Assembly: GCA_035761045.1 (NCBI GenBank) | Contig: DASTRU010000305.1 | Coordinates: forward strand, 1 to 8,343 | Direction: 5' to 3' | DNA length: 8,343 bases | DNA from: DASTRU01 sp035761045 | Lineage (GTDB): Bacteria > Pseudomonadota > Gammaproteobacteria > Burkholderiales > Burkholderiaceae_E | Program-made: the position numbers and the translations under genes | Shown: one piece after another, positions 1-7,653 of the stretch | How the letters are laid out: each line of letters opens with the position of its first letter | How positions within the stretch are numbered: position 1 is the first letter of the stretch | Notes under the pieces: generated by a model | What the model saw: the letters and a program-made list of their open reading frames with translations, nothing else | Database searches by the model: none | What the model was told of the DNA's origin: nothing

Positions 1-57
1 ATTTAAAACGTTGTCTCTAAGTAACGCCGGGTATGAGTCCGGTTCGTTTTCGACCGA

Positions 58-648
58 TCAATTGCGCTTGGGCTCTAGGGAAATGAGGTCGTCCAGCCCC
101 GCCGACGCCACGCGTTCGGCAAATTGACGGCGCGACGCCAAGTCCAGCCCCACCTCGACAACCACCGCGTACCCGGGCGTGCCGTACTCGTCGATGGTTT
201 CGATCGTCGCGTCGATGCCCACGCGGCGCAGGCGGTTCACGACGGCTTCGGAGCGTTGCCGCGACGCGAATACGATTGGCTGATAGCGCGCGCTACGCGG
301 GGCAAGGTCTGCTTTGGCTGGCGTGCCCTGGACCTTGGCGCCCGACTGCGCCTGCCGTGGCGACATGACAACGAGCGCATCCCCACGCATTACGGCGACC
401 AGTCCGTTGCGCTTGAGCTCGCGCTCGAACGCGGTGGCGATTTCGGAATACGTCATCGCGCGCGTGGATGTAATCGTGATGCGACCCTTCACCCCCGGCG
501 CCAAACTGATTTCCCGCCCTAAAAGACGCGAAAGATGGGCGACGGCGACGTTGATCTCGACTTGCCGCATGTCGACGAACACGGCGGCTTGCGCGATCGC
601 CAACGCGCTACTCAGCGCAAGAACCAAAGCTGCGCAAATTCGTTTCAT
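58..648 (-). CDS. Exported protein with secretin N0-like and SPOR-like domains
   Basis: A predicted periplasmic protein of 196 aa with no function I can name. Residues 1-21 form a Sec signal peptide (MKR, a hydrophobic stretch, then AQA before A22). Cys5 lies in the n-region, not in a lipobox. Residues about 23-97 follow the beta-alpha-beta-beta-alpha-beta order of the secretin N0 domain, as in GspD: VFVDMRQVEI strand, helix to LLG, a 'LAPGVKGRITI' segment like the 'DPxVKGxITV' of GspD, a TYSEI helix and a final 'ALVVMSP' strand. A polar linker (98-120) leads to residues 121-196, which resemble a SPOR peptidoglycan-binding repeat (FASRQRSEAVVNRL then VVEVG and a second helix). No secretin pore domain is present. 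The ATG has a good ribosome site overlapping the moeA stop, with a 9-base gap, so it is probably co-transcribed with moeA. The domain calls are inference from pattern; the gene itself is well supported by signal peptide, RBS and spacing. Confidence 0.82.
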   Translation of the reverse strand: MKRICAALVLALSSALAIAQAAVFVDMRQVEINVAVAHLSRLLGREISLAPGVKGRITITSTRAMTYSEIATAFERELKRNGLVAVMRGDALVVMSPRQAQSGAKVQGTPAKADLAPRSARYQPIVFASRQRSEAVVNRLRRVGIDATIETIDEYGTPGYAVVVEVGLDLASRRQFAERVASAGLDDLISLEPKRN

Positions 649-652
649 CGCT

Positions 653-658
653 TCCCCT
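653..658 (-). promoter_or_regulatory. Ribosome binding site of the N0-SPOR gene
   Basis: Read on the minus strand, AGGGGA lies 4 bases before the ATG at 648 and begins with the last base of the moeA TAA stop codon. This fixes the start and suggests translational coupling to moeA. It is one of the two clear Shine-Dalgarno sites in the window. Confidence 0.7.
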
Positions 659-1929
659 TAAACCAGGCCTTCGAAAGGCAGCACATCCACCATGGATCCC
701 GCCGCCACCGGCCCTTGGCGATGCCCGAGCACGACAAAACAATTTCCAGAACTCATGGATTTAAGTACACCCGACCCTTGTTGACCCGTGAGTCGTACCG
801 ACCAACCATCGTCGGCATCTTGCGCGAGAACGCCGCGTTGATACTCGGTACGACCAGGTTTTTTGCGGATTGCATCGGCGCTGCGGGCTTGCAACAGCGC
901 AAGCGGTGAGGGCGCGGCGCCTTGCATGCGCAACAGCGCGTCGCGCACGAAAAAATAAAACGTGACCATGACCGCGACCGGATTGCCCGGCAATCCAAAC
1001 AGCACCGCGCCGTGCTCGCCGCCCACGCGGCCGAACGCCATCGGCCGGCCCGGCCGCATCGCGATGGTCCAAAACACCACGTCGCCCAGGGCAGCCATGA
1101 TTTGTTTCGTATGGTCGGCTTCGCCCACGCTAACGCCGCCCGAGGTGATCACCGCATCGGCGCAATTGGCGGCGGCGCGAAACGCCTCGCGCAACGCCAC
1201 CGGATCGTCGCGAACCACGCCGAAGTCGAGCGGCTCGCACCCCAAGCGTTCGAGCATGCCGTACAAGGTGTAGCGATTGCTGTCGTAGACCTCGCCGGGA
1301 CCGAGGGTTTCTCCAAGCGACCGCAGTTCGTCACCGGTGGAAAAAAAGGCGACGCGTAATCGGCGACGCACCGGCAGTTCCGCCAACCCGAGCGACGCGG
1401 CCAATCCAAGCTCGGCCGGACGAATGACGCGTCCCGCCTCGATGGCTGGTTTGCCTACCGCCAAATCCTCGCCGCGCAAGCGCCGGTTGTCACCTGGCTT
1501 TATGGAAGGCGGAATCACGACGCGATCGCCATCGACGTCGCAAAACTCCTGCGGAGCAACGGTATCGCAGCCATCGGGCATGACGGCGCCCGTCATGATG
1601 CGCACGCATTCACCCGCGTTGACCGAGCTTGAACACGGCGCGCCGGCGAACGCGCTGCCGACGATTTTTAGAGCGATCGGCTCATCGGGCCGTAACGCGC
1701 GGCCCGCGAACGCGTAGCCGTCCATCGCGGAATTGTCGTGCGCGGGAACGTCGATGGGACTGACGACATCGGCCGCCAGCACGCGGCCGAGCGCGGCGCG
1801 AAGCGCGACTTTCTCAATCGCGACAACCGGCTCCACGCACCGGGCGATGATGTCTTGCGCTTGGGCGACGCTTAATGCGTGGGGGTCGTAATCGGAAAGG
1901 CAGGAAACAACGTCGTGCAACGTCTTCAT
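658..1929 (-). CDS. moeA: Molybdopterin molybdenumtransferase MoeA
   Basis: MoeA inserts molybdate into adenylylated molybdopterin (MPT-AMP), releasing AMP and giving Mo-molybdopterin, the last common step of molybdenum cofactor synthesis in the cytoplasm. The 423-aa length is normal. Visible signatures in order: the N-terminal PIDVPAHDNSAMDGYAF (59-75) with conserved Asp70; FSTGDEL (196-202) and VYDSNRY (214-220); the MoCF/MogA-like core ITSGGVSVGEADHT (261-274); MRPGRPMAFG (291-300); and FGLPGNPVAV (311-320). A short beta-barrel domain IV follows. The RPGRP motif carries Arg where E. coli MoeA, from memory, has Lys; I regard this as normal in betaproteobacteria. The gene starts 18 bases after moaA stops, consistent with one transcript. 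No Shine-Dalgarno is visible before the ATG (the minus-strand leader is pyrimidine-rich), but the N-terminus matches the family well, so I keep this start. Confidence 0.96.
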   Translation of the reverse strand: MKTLHDVVSCLSDYDPHALSVAQAQDIIARCVEPVVAIEKVALRAALGRVLAADVVSPIDVPAHDNSAMDGYAFAGRALRPDEPIALKIVGSAFAGAPCSSSVNAGECVRIMTGAVMPDGCDTVAPQEFCDVDGDRVVIPPSIKPGDNRRLRGEDLAVGKPAIEAGRVIRPAELGLAASLGLAELPVRRRLRVAFFSTGDELRSLGETLGPGEVYDSNRYTLYGMLERLGCEPLDFGVVRDDPVALREAFRAAANCADAVITSGGVSVGEADHTKQIMAALGDVVFWTIAMRPGRPMAFGRVGGEHGAVLFGLPGNPVAVMVTFYFFVRDALLRMQGAAPSPLALLQARSADAIRKKPGRTEYQRGVLAQDADDGWSVRLTGQQGSGVLKSMSSGNCFVVLGHRQGPVAAGSMVDVLPFEGLV

Positions 1930-1947
1930 AGGGCGAGGGGATGCGGA

Positions 1948-3051
1948 TCAACCGCCGATATAGCTCATCTCGATCTTGGGGCGACCGGGGGTAGCCGCGG
2001 ATCGTAGCTCGGAATACCGGTCGGCGCGCGCGCGCCATATCGAGGCGATGACGCGCGCGAGACCGTCATCGTCGGCGCCGACTTGGCGCATCAGGGCGCG
2101 TAAGTCGTGGCCGACGGCGCCGAATAAACAAAGAAAGAGCTTGCCATCCGTCGACAAGCGGGCGCGGGTGCAATCGCGACAAAACGCTTGCGTCACGCTT
2201 GAAATCACGCCGATTTCGCCGGCGCCGTCGACAAATCGCCAACGCTGCGCGACTTCTCCGGCGTAGTGCGCCTCTAGTGGCTCAAGCGGGAAATGTTCGT
2301 GAATGCGCGCGATCACGTCGGCGCTTGGCAGCACATCGTCGAGCCGCCATCCGTTGGTGGCGCCAACATCCATGAATTCGATGAACCGCAGGACGTGGCC
2401 CGTGCCGCGAAACCGTCGCACCATGGGCAGGATTTGCGAATCGTTGACGCCGCGCTTGACGACCATGTTGATCTTGATCGGCCCCAGGCCAGCATCGGCG
2501 GCCGCATCGATTCCTTGCAGCACTTGCGTGACTGGAAAATCCACGTCGTTCATCGCGCGGAACACCATATCGTCGAGGCCGTCGAGCGAGACGGTGACGC
2601 GTTTTAACCCCGCATCGGCGAGCGCGCGGGCCTTGCGCGCCAGCAGCGCGCCGTTGGTGGTGAGCGTGAGGTCCGCCGCGCGACCATCGGGCAAACGCAG
2701 CTCGGCAAGCATCGTGATTAACCGCTCGAGGTGACGCCGCAACAACGGCTCGCCACCCGTCAACCGCAATTTCTCGACGCCTTGCGCGATGAACACGCGG
2801 GCCAAGCGCGTGATTTCCTCGAAACTAAGTAGTTGTTCGTGCGGTAAGAACGCATAGTCCTTGTCGAAAACTTCCTTGGGCATGCAATACGTGCAGCGGA
2901 AGTTGCATCGGTCGGTCACGCTGATGCGCAAATCGCGCATTGGGCGGCCGTGTTGATCGCGCAAGGCCACGCCGTCGTTCTCCGACGGCGCGGGCACCTC
3001 GGGAACGGGCGCGCGACGAAGATCGGTAATCGGAATGATGCGTTCGGTCAT
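1948..3051 (-). CDS. moaA: GTP 3',8-cyclase MoaA (radical SAM)
   Basis: MoaA is a radical SAM enzyme that cyclises GTP to 3',8-cyclo-7,8-dihydro-GTP, the first step of molybdopterin synthesis, which MoaC then completes to cPMP. The chosen product is 367 aa. The N-terminal cluster motif DRCNFRCTYCMP supplies Cys49, Cys53 and Cys56 for the SAM-binding [4Fe-4S] cluster. LRLTGGEPL (96-104) is the glycine-rich SAM site. The second, GTP-binding cluster is formed by Cys291, Cys294 (FCRDCTRARL) and Cys308. The protein ends in the essential Gly-Gly (SYIGG). An in-frame GTG lies 21 bases upstream at 3072, but MTERIIPI at ATG 3051 matches the usual betaproteobacterial N-terminus, so I prefer it. It starts 30 bases after chrA ends. 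moaC, moaD, moaE and mobA are not in the window. Confidence 0.96.
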   Translation of the reverse strand: MTERIIPITDLRRAPVPEVPAPSENDGVALRDQHGRPMRDLRISVTDRCNFRCTYCMPKEVFDKDYAFLPHEQLLSFEEITRLARVFIAQGVEKLRLTGGEPLLRRHLERLITMLAELRLPDGRAADLTLTTNGALLARKARALADAGLKRVTVSLDGLDDMVFRAMNDVDFPVTQVLQGIDAAADAGLGPIKINMVVKRGVNDSQILPMVRRFRGTGHVLRFIEFMDVGATNGWRLDDVLPSADVIARIHEHFPLEPLEAHYAGEVAQRWRFVDGAGEIGVISSVTQAFCRDCTRARLSTDGKLFLCLFGAVGHDLRALMRQVGADDDGLARVIASIWRARADRYSELRSAATPGRPKIEMSYIGG

Positions 3052-3081
3052 CGTTTGAGTGTATCCAAGCACTGACCGTCG

Positions 3082-4407
3082 TTACCCGTTAAATGCCATG
3101 CGGACAACGCCGAACAGCGCGCAACCGCACACCACGGTCACGACGGACGCGCGTTGACCGACCAACACCGCAAACGCGAGTGCCGCAAGCGCCACTGCCG
3201 CGAGGTCCGGGCCATGCGGGGTCACGAACACATGCGACGCGAAAAACACGCCTAGCGTGGCGATCACGCCCACCACGGCCGCCGAGATGGCGGTTAACGG
3301 GGCTTGCACGACGGGCACGGACCGACTTGACTCTACCCACGGCGCGCCCACCAAAATGAAGAGGAACGAGGGTAAGAAGGTAAAGAACGTTGCCACGCCC
3401 GCCCCGGCGATCGCGGTGGCCTCGTGATGCCCCCGCGCATACGCCGCGACATACCCGACGAAGGCATTGACCATGATCAACGGGCCGGGAGTCGTCTCGC
3501 CCAAGGCGAGGCCGTCGATCATCTGCGCGGTCGTCAACCAGCCGTAACGCTCGACCGTCATCTCGGTGACGTACGGCAGCACCGCGTAGGCGCCGCCGAA
3601 GGTGAGGAAAGCCACGCGGGTGAAGAACGAAGCGATCTGCGCGAGCCGACCATGAACGCCGTCGGTCATGAAAATCAACATCAACGCCACGAGCCCGATG
3701 GCGACGAACGTCGCGATCAACGCCAGCGCGCGACGACGCGAAAAGCGAGCGTGCGGCGGCGGAGCGGTGTCGTCATCGATCAACGCTCGGGGCGCGTCGC
3801 CACTTGCTACGCGAGATGCGTGGGAACCGTCTGGCCGTATGAATCGGCCGGGCAACGCAAGACCAGCCAATGACGCGCCGAGCAAGATGGCGGGGAAGGG
3901 GAGATCGAACGTCATCGCGACGAAGGCACCGAGGGCGATCGCGCCGGCGGCCATCGTGCGTAAGGTTCGAAGACCCAATCGCCATCCGGCATGCACGACC
4001 AAGGCGACGACCGCCGGCTTCAATCCCCAAAGAACGGCGCTCAACCAGGGCGTTTGGCCGAACCGGACATAGGCCCACGACAAGGCGGTGAGAATGAAAA
4101 ACGACGGCAACACGAACAACACGCCCGCCGCCACGCCGCCCCATGTCCGATGCATCAGCCAGCCGAGATACGTCGCGAGTTGTTGAGCCTCCGGCCCCGG
4201 CAACAACATGCAGTAGTTGAGCGCGTGGAGGAAGCGCCGCTCCGAAATCCACCGTCGGCGCTCGACCAACTCGGCATGCATGATCGCGATTTGTCCGGCC
4301 GGCCCGCCAAAGCTGATGAACCCAAGCTTTAGCCAAAAGCGCAGCGCGACGCGAAACGGCACCGAAGACGGCGGCTGTTGCGTCGATGGTTTGGCGTCAA
4401 GCGTCAT
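3082..4407 (-). CDS. chrA: Chromate transporter family protein ChrA (two-domain)
   Basis: A polytopic inner-membrane protein of 441 aa, the usual size of the long-chain CHR family, whose studied members export chromate and protect against it. Two homologous halves are visible. The first has FISFGGPAGQIAIMH (30-44), then LNYCMLLPGPEAQQLATYLG (63-82). The second has FLTFGGAYAVLPYV (267-280), then GLALGETTPGPLIMV (299-313). Each half contains several hydrophobic helices, and the halves are joined by a charged linker around residues 190-225. The true substrate cannot be read from sequence; some family members may move other oxyanions. ATG 4407 is preferred to an in-frame TTG at 4413, which lies in the T-run of the rne terminator. 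Neither has a Shine-Dalgarno. No chrB-like regulator is adjacent. moaA follows after 30 bases, so the two are likely co-transcribed. Confidence 0.92.
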   Translation of the reverse strand: MTLDAKPSTQQPPSSVPFRVALRFWLKLGFISFGGPAGQIAIMHAELVERRRWISERRFLHALNYCMLLPGPEAQQLATYLGWLMHRTWGGVAAGVLFVLPSFFILTALSWAYVRFGQTPWLSAVLWGLKPAVVALVVHAGWRLGLRTLRTMAAGAIALGAFVAMTFDLPFPAILLGASLAGLALPGRFIRPDGSHASRVASGDAPRALIDDDTAPPPHARFSRRRALALIATFVAIGLVALMLIFMTDGVHGRLAQIASFFTRVAFLTFGGAYAVLPYVTEMTVERYGWLTTAQMIDGLALGETTPGPLIMVNAFVGYVAAYARGHHEATAIAGAGVATFFTFLPSFLFILVGAPWVESSRSVPVVQAPLTAISAAVVGVIATLGVFFASHVFVTPHGPDLAAVALAALAFAVLVGQRASVVTVVCGCALFGVVRMAFNG

Positions 4408-4411
4408 AGGC

Positions 4412-4439
4412 AAAAAAGCCCGCGCAAGGCGGGCTTTTT
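4412..4439 (-). terminator. Intrinsic terminator after rne
   Basis: A perfect inverted repeat GCCCGC / GCGGGC with a 5-base loop is flanked by A-runs and T-runs, so the hairpin ends in a T6 tract on the minus strand. It starts 25 bases after the rne TAA (4465-4467). The mirror A/T tracts make it potentially bidirectional, but no gene converges from the left. Its U-tract ends only 4 bases before the chrA ATG, so it both ends rne and bounds the start of the chrA operon. Confidence 0.88.
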
Positions 4440-4464
4440 GTGTGAAGCAAGGGCATGGCTTCGA

Positions 4465-7293
4465 TTACATCGGTAACGGCGGATGCGCCGCGCCTCGCGT
4501 CTCGACCAATTGCAGCGGGCCGTCGTCCATCACCACGCGCGGCTTGCGTTCGCGCGGCGTACGTACGGGCTCCACGTGAGCGGCGATACGCGTTTGCACC
4601 GACTGCCATTTGCTCTGATCGGTTTCAACCAGGGTCATGCCGATTTCAGCGAGTTGGTCACGCAGCTGCGCGATCGCGATTCGAGGCGATGGCTGTGGTC
4701 TCGGACGACTTACGGGCGTCGCAGGGACGGGTGCGGGTTGCTGCGCCGGCTCGACGATGGTTACCGCCGGCGGCTCGACCGCTTTCACGGCAGGCGTATC
4801 AACAACGGGCGCGATAACCGGCGACGTCTCGACAACCGGTGGTGGCGCCACGATCGAATCCACTGGTGTGGTCGTCACGCGAGGTGCCGCATCGATGGAC
4901 GATGCCACGTCGGAAACCGCTTCATTGTCAGATTCACCGTCGCCATCGCTATCGGCGTCGGTCAAATGCAATTCGCCTTGCTCGCGCCGTTCCCCGCGAT
5001 TACGACCGCCGCGACGTCCCCGGCGGCGACGTTTACGCTCGGCGCCCTCGGCCCCGTCCGCGGCGTTCTCGGCCGTTGTCGGTACCGCATCCGTTTCCAG
5101 TTCTTTCACCAACTCGGGCGCCTGCGACGGCACCGCGTTCGCGGGCTCTGTCTGAACGACCTGAGCCGGCTTGAGCGGCGCCTCGATGGCTTCGTCAGGC
5201 ACCGCCGTCGCCGCTACGGGTTGAACTCCACGCTCAGCGCGCGGCTTACGTTCTTGATTTTGCTGACGAGGACGGCGTTCGCCCTCGGGCCGCGCCGGCC
5301 GAGCTTCTTGCTCGTTACGCGGCACTCGGGGCTCGGCGTTCGTTGAGCGACGGCCTTCGCGGCGGGTGTCCTCGCGCTTGGCGTCATCCGACGCACGGCC
5401 TTCCTCGGCGCGTCGCTGAGGGTCGCGATTGGAAGCATCGTCTCGACGTCCACGACGACGGTCTTGCGGCCGCTTGCCACGTCCATCGCTATCGGCAGAC
5501 GCGGCGGGCGCCACGACAGCTTTGGTGGGCGACATGGTCGCTGCCGGCTCCGTCACTCGAGGCACTGGACGAGCTCGGAACCAGCCAAAAATACGTCCGA
5601 TGATTCCAGGCCGTTGTGCCGTCGACGAGGCCAACGTACCAACGCTCGATGTCACGGAAGGCGGGGTCACCACGGGAGCCGGTGGCGGTAGGTCCGGCAT
5701 GATGCCCTTGACCACCGCTTCCTGACGCGGCTTGGCATCGCGCTCCTCGCGCTTGGCGTACATATCGGTTTCGACCGGCTCTTCCACCAACTCGTAGCTT
5801 GACTTCGCCGACTCAAGCCGCGCGTCGTCGTGCCGCAAGCGCTCCATCTTGTAGTGCGGCGTTTCGAGCCAACGGTTTGGCACGAGCAGCACTTCCACTT
5901 TGTGTCGCGCCTCGATCTTCGCGATTTCGTTGCGCTTTTCGTTCAACAAGAAGGCAGCGACGTCGACCGGCACCTGGCAATGCACCGCCGCCGTGTTTTC
6001 CTTCATCGCCTCTTCTTGAATGATGCGCAGGATGTGCAACGCGCTCGAATCGGTATCGCGAATGACGCCCGTACCGTTGCAGCGCGGGCAAGTGGTGTGG
6101 CTGCCTTCCGAAAGCGCGGGGCGTAGACGCTGGCGCGAAAGTTCCATCAGCCCAAACCGGCTGATCTTGCCCATTTGCACGCGCGCGCGGTCCAAATGCA
6201 ACGCGTCTTTCAAACGGTTTTCCACTTCGCGCTGATTCTTGGTCGACTCCATATCGATGAAGTCGATCACGATCAACCCGCCTAAATCGCGCAAACGCAA
6301 CTGACGCGCGGCCTCGTCCGCAGCCTCGCAGTTGGTACGCAACGCGGTTTCCTCGATGTCGCCGCCACGCGTGGCGCGCGCCGAGTTCACGTCGATCGAC
6401 ACCAATGCCTCGGTATGGTCGATCACGATCGCGCCGCCCGAGGGCAAGGTGACCGTACGCGAATACGCCGACTCGATTTGATGTTCGATTTGAAAGCGTG
6501 AGAACAACGGCACGTCGTCGCGATACCGCTTCACGCGATGAACCATGTCGGGCATCACCACCGACATAAAGCTGCGCGCCTGATCGTAGATCTCGTCGGT
6601 GTCGATCAAGATCTCGCCGATTTCGGGCTGGAAGTAATCGCGAATCGCGCGCACCACGAGGCTGGACTCGAGGTAGATCAGGATCGGCGCCTCGTTGTCG
6701 CGCGCGGCCGACTCGATCGCGGCCCACAGCTTAAGCAGGTAGTTCAAATCCCACTGAAGCTCTTCGGCCGAACGGCCTATGGCGGCCGTGCGCGCGATGA
6801 CCGACATTCCCTCGGGGATCTGCAATTGGTCGAGCGCCTCGCGCAACTCTTGGCGGTCTTCGCCTTCGATCCGGCGCGACACACCGCCACCGCGAGGATT
6901 GTTGGGCATCAACACCAGGTAGCGACCGGCCAGCGAGATAAAAGTCGTCAGCGCGGCGCCCTTATTGCCGCGCTCTTCCTTTTCCACCTGAACGATGATT
7001 TCTTGGCCTTCGCGCAACGCCTCCTTGATCGAGGCTTCGCGAACATTCACGCCTTCCCGGAAATAGCTGCGCGCGACTTCCTTGAACGGTAAAAACCCGT
7101 GACGGTCTTCGCCATAGTTCACGAAGCACGCCTCGAGGCTGGGCTCGATGCGGGTGATGACGCCTTTATAAATGTTGGATTTACGCTGCTCGCGTCCAAC
7201 CGTTTCGATATCGATGTCCACCAGCTTTTGGCCATCGACGATTGCCACACGCAGCTCTTCGGCCTGCGTGGCATTGAACAACATGCGTTTCAT
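4465..7293 (-). CDS. rne: Ribonuclease E
   Basis: RNase E is the essential endoribonuclease that starts mRNA decay and processes rRNA and tRNA precursors; its tail scaffolds the degradosome at the inner membrane. The 942-aa product has the RNase H-like start (MKRMLFNATQ), an S1 RNA-binding domain (about 35-125; NIYKGVITRIEPSLEA), a 5'-sensor region, and a DNase I-like catalytic core with Asp301 (SIDVNSAR) and Asp344 (VIDFIDM), equivalent to E. coli D303 and D346. The Zn-link CPRC supplies Cys402 and Cys405. The tail (about 515-942) is disordered. It contains an amphipathic segment GIIGRIFGWFRARP (563-576) likely to bind membrane, an Arg-rich stretch (about 603-690), a second basic block ERKRRRRGRRGGRNRGERR (752-770), a Pro/Val/Glu-rich stretch and a terminal LVETR peptide. 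The frame stays open 89 codons upstream, but GGAG before ATG 7293 and the E. coli-like N-terminus fix this start. Confidence 0.97.
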   Translation of the reverse strand: MKRMLFNATQAEELRVAIVDGQKLVDIDIETVGREQRKSNIYKGVITRIEPSLEACFVNYGEDRHGFLPFKEVARSYFREGVNVREASIKEALREGQEIIVQVEKEERGNKGAALTTFISLAGRYLVLMPNNPRGGGVSRRIEGEDRQELREALDQLQIPEGMSVIARTAAIGRSAEELQWDLNYLLKLWAAIESAARDNEAPILIYLESSLVVRAIRDYFQPEIGEILIDTDEIYDQARSFMSVVMPDMVHRVKRYRDDVPLFSRFQIEHQIESAYSRTVTLPSGGAIVIDHTEALVSIDVNSARATRGGDIEETALRTNCEAADEAARQLRLRDLGGLIVIDFIDMESTKNQREVENRLKDALHLDRARVQMGKISRFGLMELSRQRLRPALSEGSHTTCPRCNGTGVIRDTDSSALHILRIIQEEAMKENTAAVHCQVPVDVAAFLLNEKRNEIAKIEARHKVEVLLVPNRWLETPHYKMERLRHDDARLESAKSSYELVEEPVETDMYAKREERDAKPRQEAVVKGIMPDLPPPAPVVTPPSVTSSVGTLASSTAQRPGIIGRIFGWFRARPVPRVTEPAATMSPTKAVVAPAASADSDGRGKRPQDRRRGRRDDASNRDPQRRAEEGRASDDAKREDTRREGRRSTNAEPRVPRNEQEARPARPEGERRPRQQNQERKPRAERGVQPVAATAVPDEAIEAPLKPAQVVQTEPANAVPSQAPELVKELETDAVPTTAENAADGAEGAERKRRRRGRRGGRNRGERREQGELHLTDADSDGDGESDNEAVSDVASSIDAAPRVTTTPVDSIVAPPPVVETSPVIAPVVDTPAVKAVEPPAVTIVEPAQQPAPVPATPVSRPRPQPSPRIAIAQLRDQLAEIGMTLVETDQSKWQSVQTRIAAHVEPVRTPRERKPRVVMDDGPLQLVETRGAAHPPLPM

Positions 7294-7298
7294 GTTGG

Positions 7299-7302
7299 CT
7301 CC
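7299..7302 (-). promoter_or_regulatory. Ribosome binding site of rne
   Basis: GGAG on the minus strand lies 5 bases before the ATG at 7293. It decides the rne start against the 89-codon in-frame upstream extension that reaches 7560. Confidence 0.7.
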
Positions 7303-7653
7303 GCAAAAAGCGAACGCGCGAAGCCGCAGAAGCGAAACGGCGTAGAGAATCGGCGCTGCGACGTCACATAAAAGTCGAAACGTCTGGCCACGAACTGGTG
7401 GGGCAAAACGACGCAAGAGCCGCGCCGATCGCGGTCCGCCTCGGGTTGGCGGAGTACCGTCCGGTCGGCCAAGGCCGGGATGCGGACGTCGTATCGTCGC
7501 GGATGTGCATGCGTGGCACGGCCGCCCGGAACTGCTCGCTGTCATCGCTGCAACTAGCAATGACTTAAATTCTTCAAGCCGGTTTCACAACGCACTGCCA
7601 ACAAGGCTCGAAGGAGCAATGTTTTGCAGGCGCGGTTCAAGCACTCGCTGGAT

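Noticed and set aside
23..45. Possible terminator after the leftmost gene (CCGG, 8 bases, CCGG)
   Set aside because: The stem is only 4 bases and no T-run follows on the minus strand; not strong enough to call.
124..522. Long open frames on the plus strand opposite the N0-SPOR gene, moeA, moaA, chrA and rne
   Set aside because: They are antisense shadows typical of GC-rich coding DNA: His/Arg-rich translations with no family signatures and no ribosome sites.
3052..3072. Upstream GTG start for moaA giving 7 extra residues
   Set aside because: Possible, with a weak GGGTA upstream, but MTERIIPI at 3051 resembles the usual family N-terminus; the extra residues are not typical.
4408..4467. rne and chrA read as one frame separated by a single TAA, suggesting stop read-through or a split fusion gene
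   Set aside because: An intrinsic terminator lies between them and the proteins are unrelated and each complete; the shared frame is probably chance.
4752..4869. Degenerate repeat in the rne tail (Val/Glu/Pro units)
   Set aside because: The units are loose low-complexity sequence typical of disordered RNase E tails, not a defined tandem DNA repeat.
5813..6727. 304-aa minus-strand frame inside rne
   Set aside because: It is a frame-shifted shadow of the RNase E catalytic domain, which is intact in its own frame.
7466..7477. CGGCC-AA-GGCCG hairpin in the rne leader
   Set aside because: The 2-base loop is too tight; the usable stem is about 4 bases and expected by chance in GC-rich DNA.
7294..7560. 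89-codon in-frame N-terminal extension of rne
   Set aside because: The extension is Arg/Pro-rich with no family similarity, whereas ATG 7293 has GGAG at 5 bases and an N-terminus nearly identical to E. coli RNase E.
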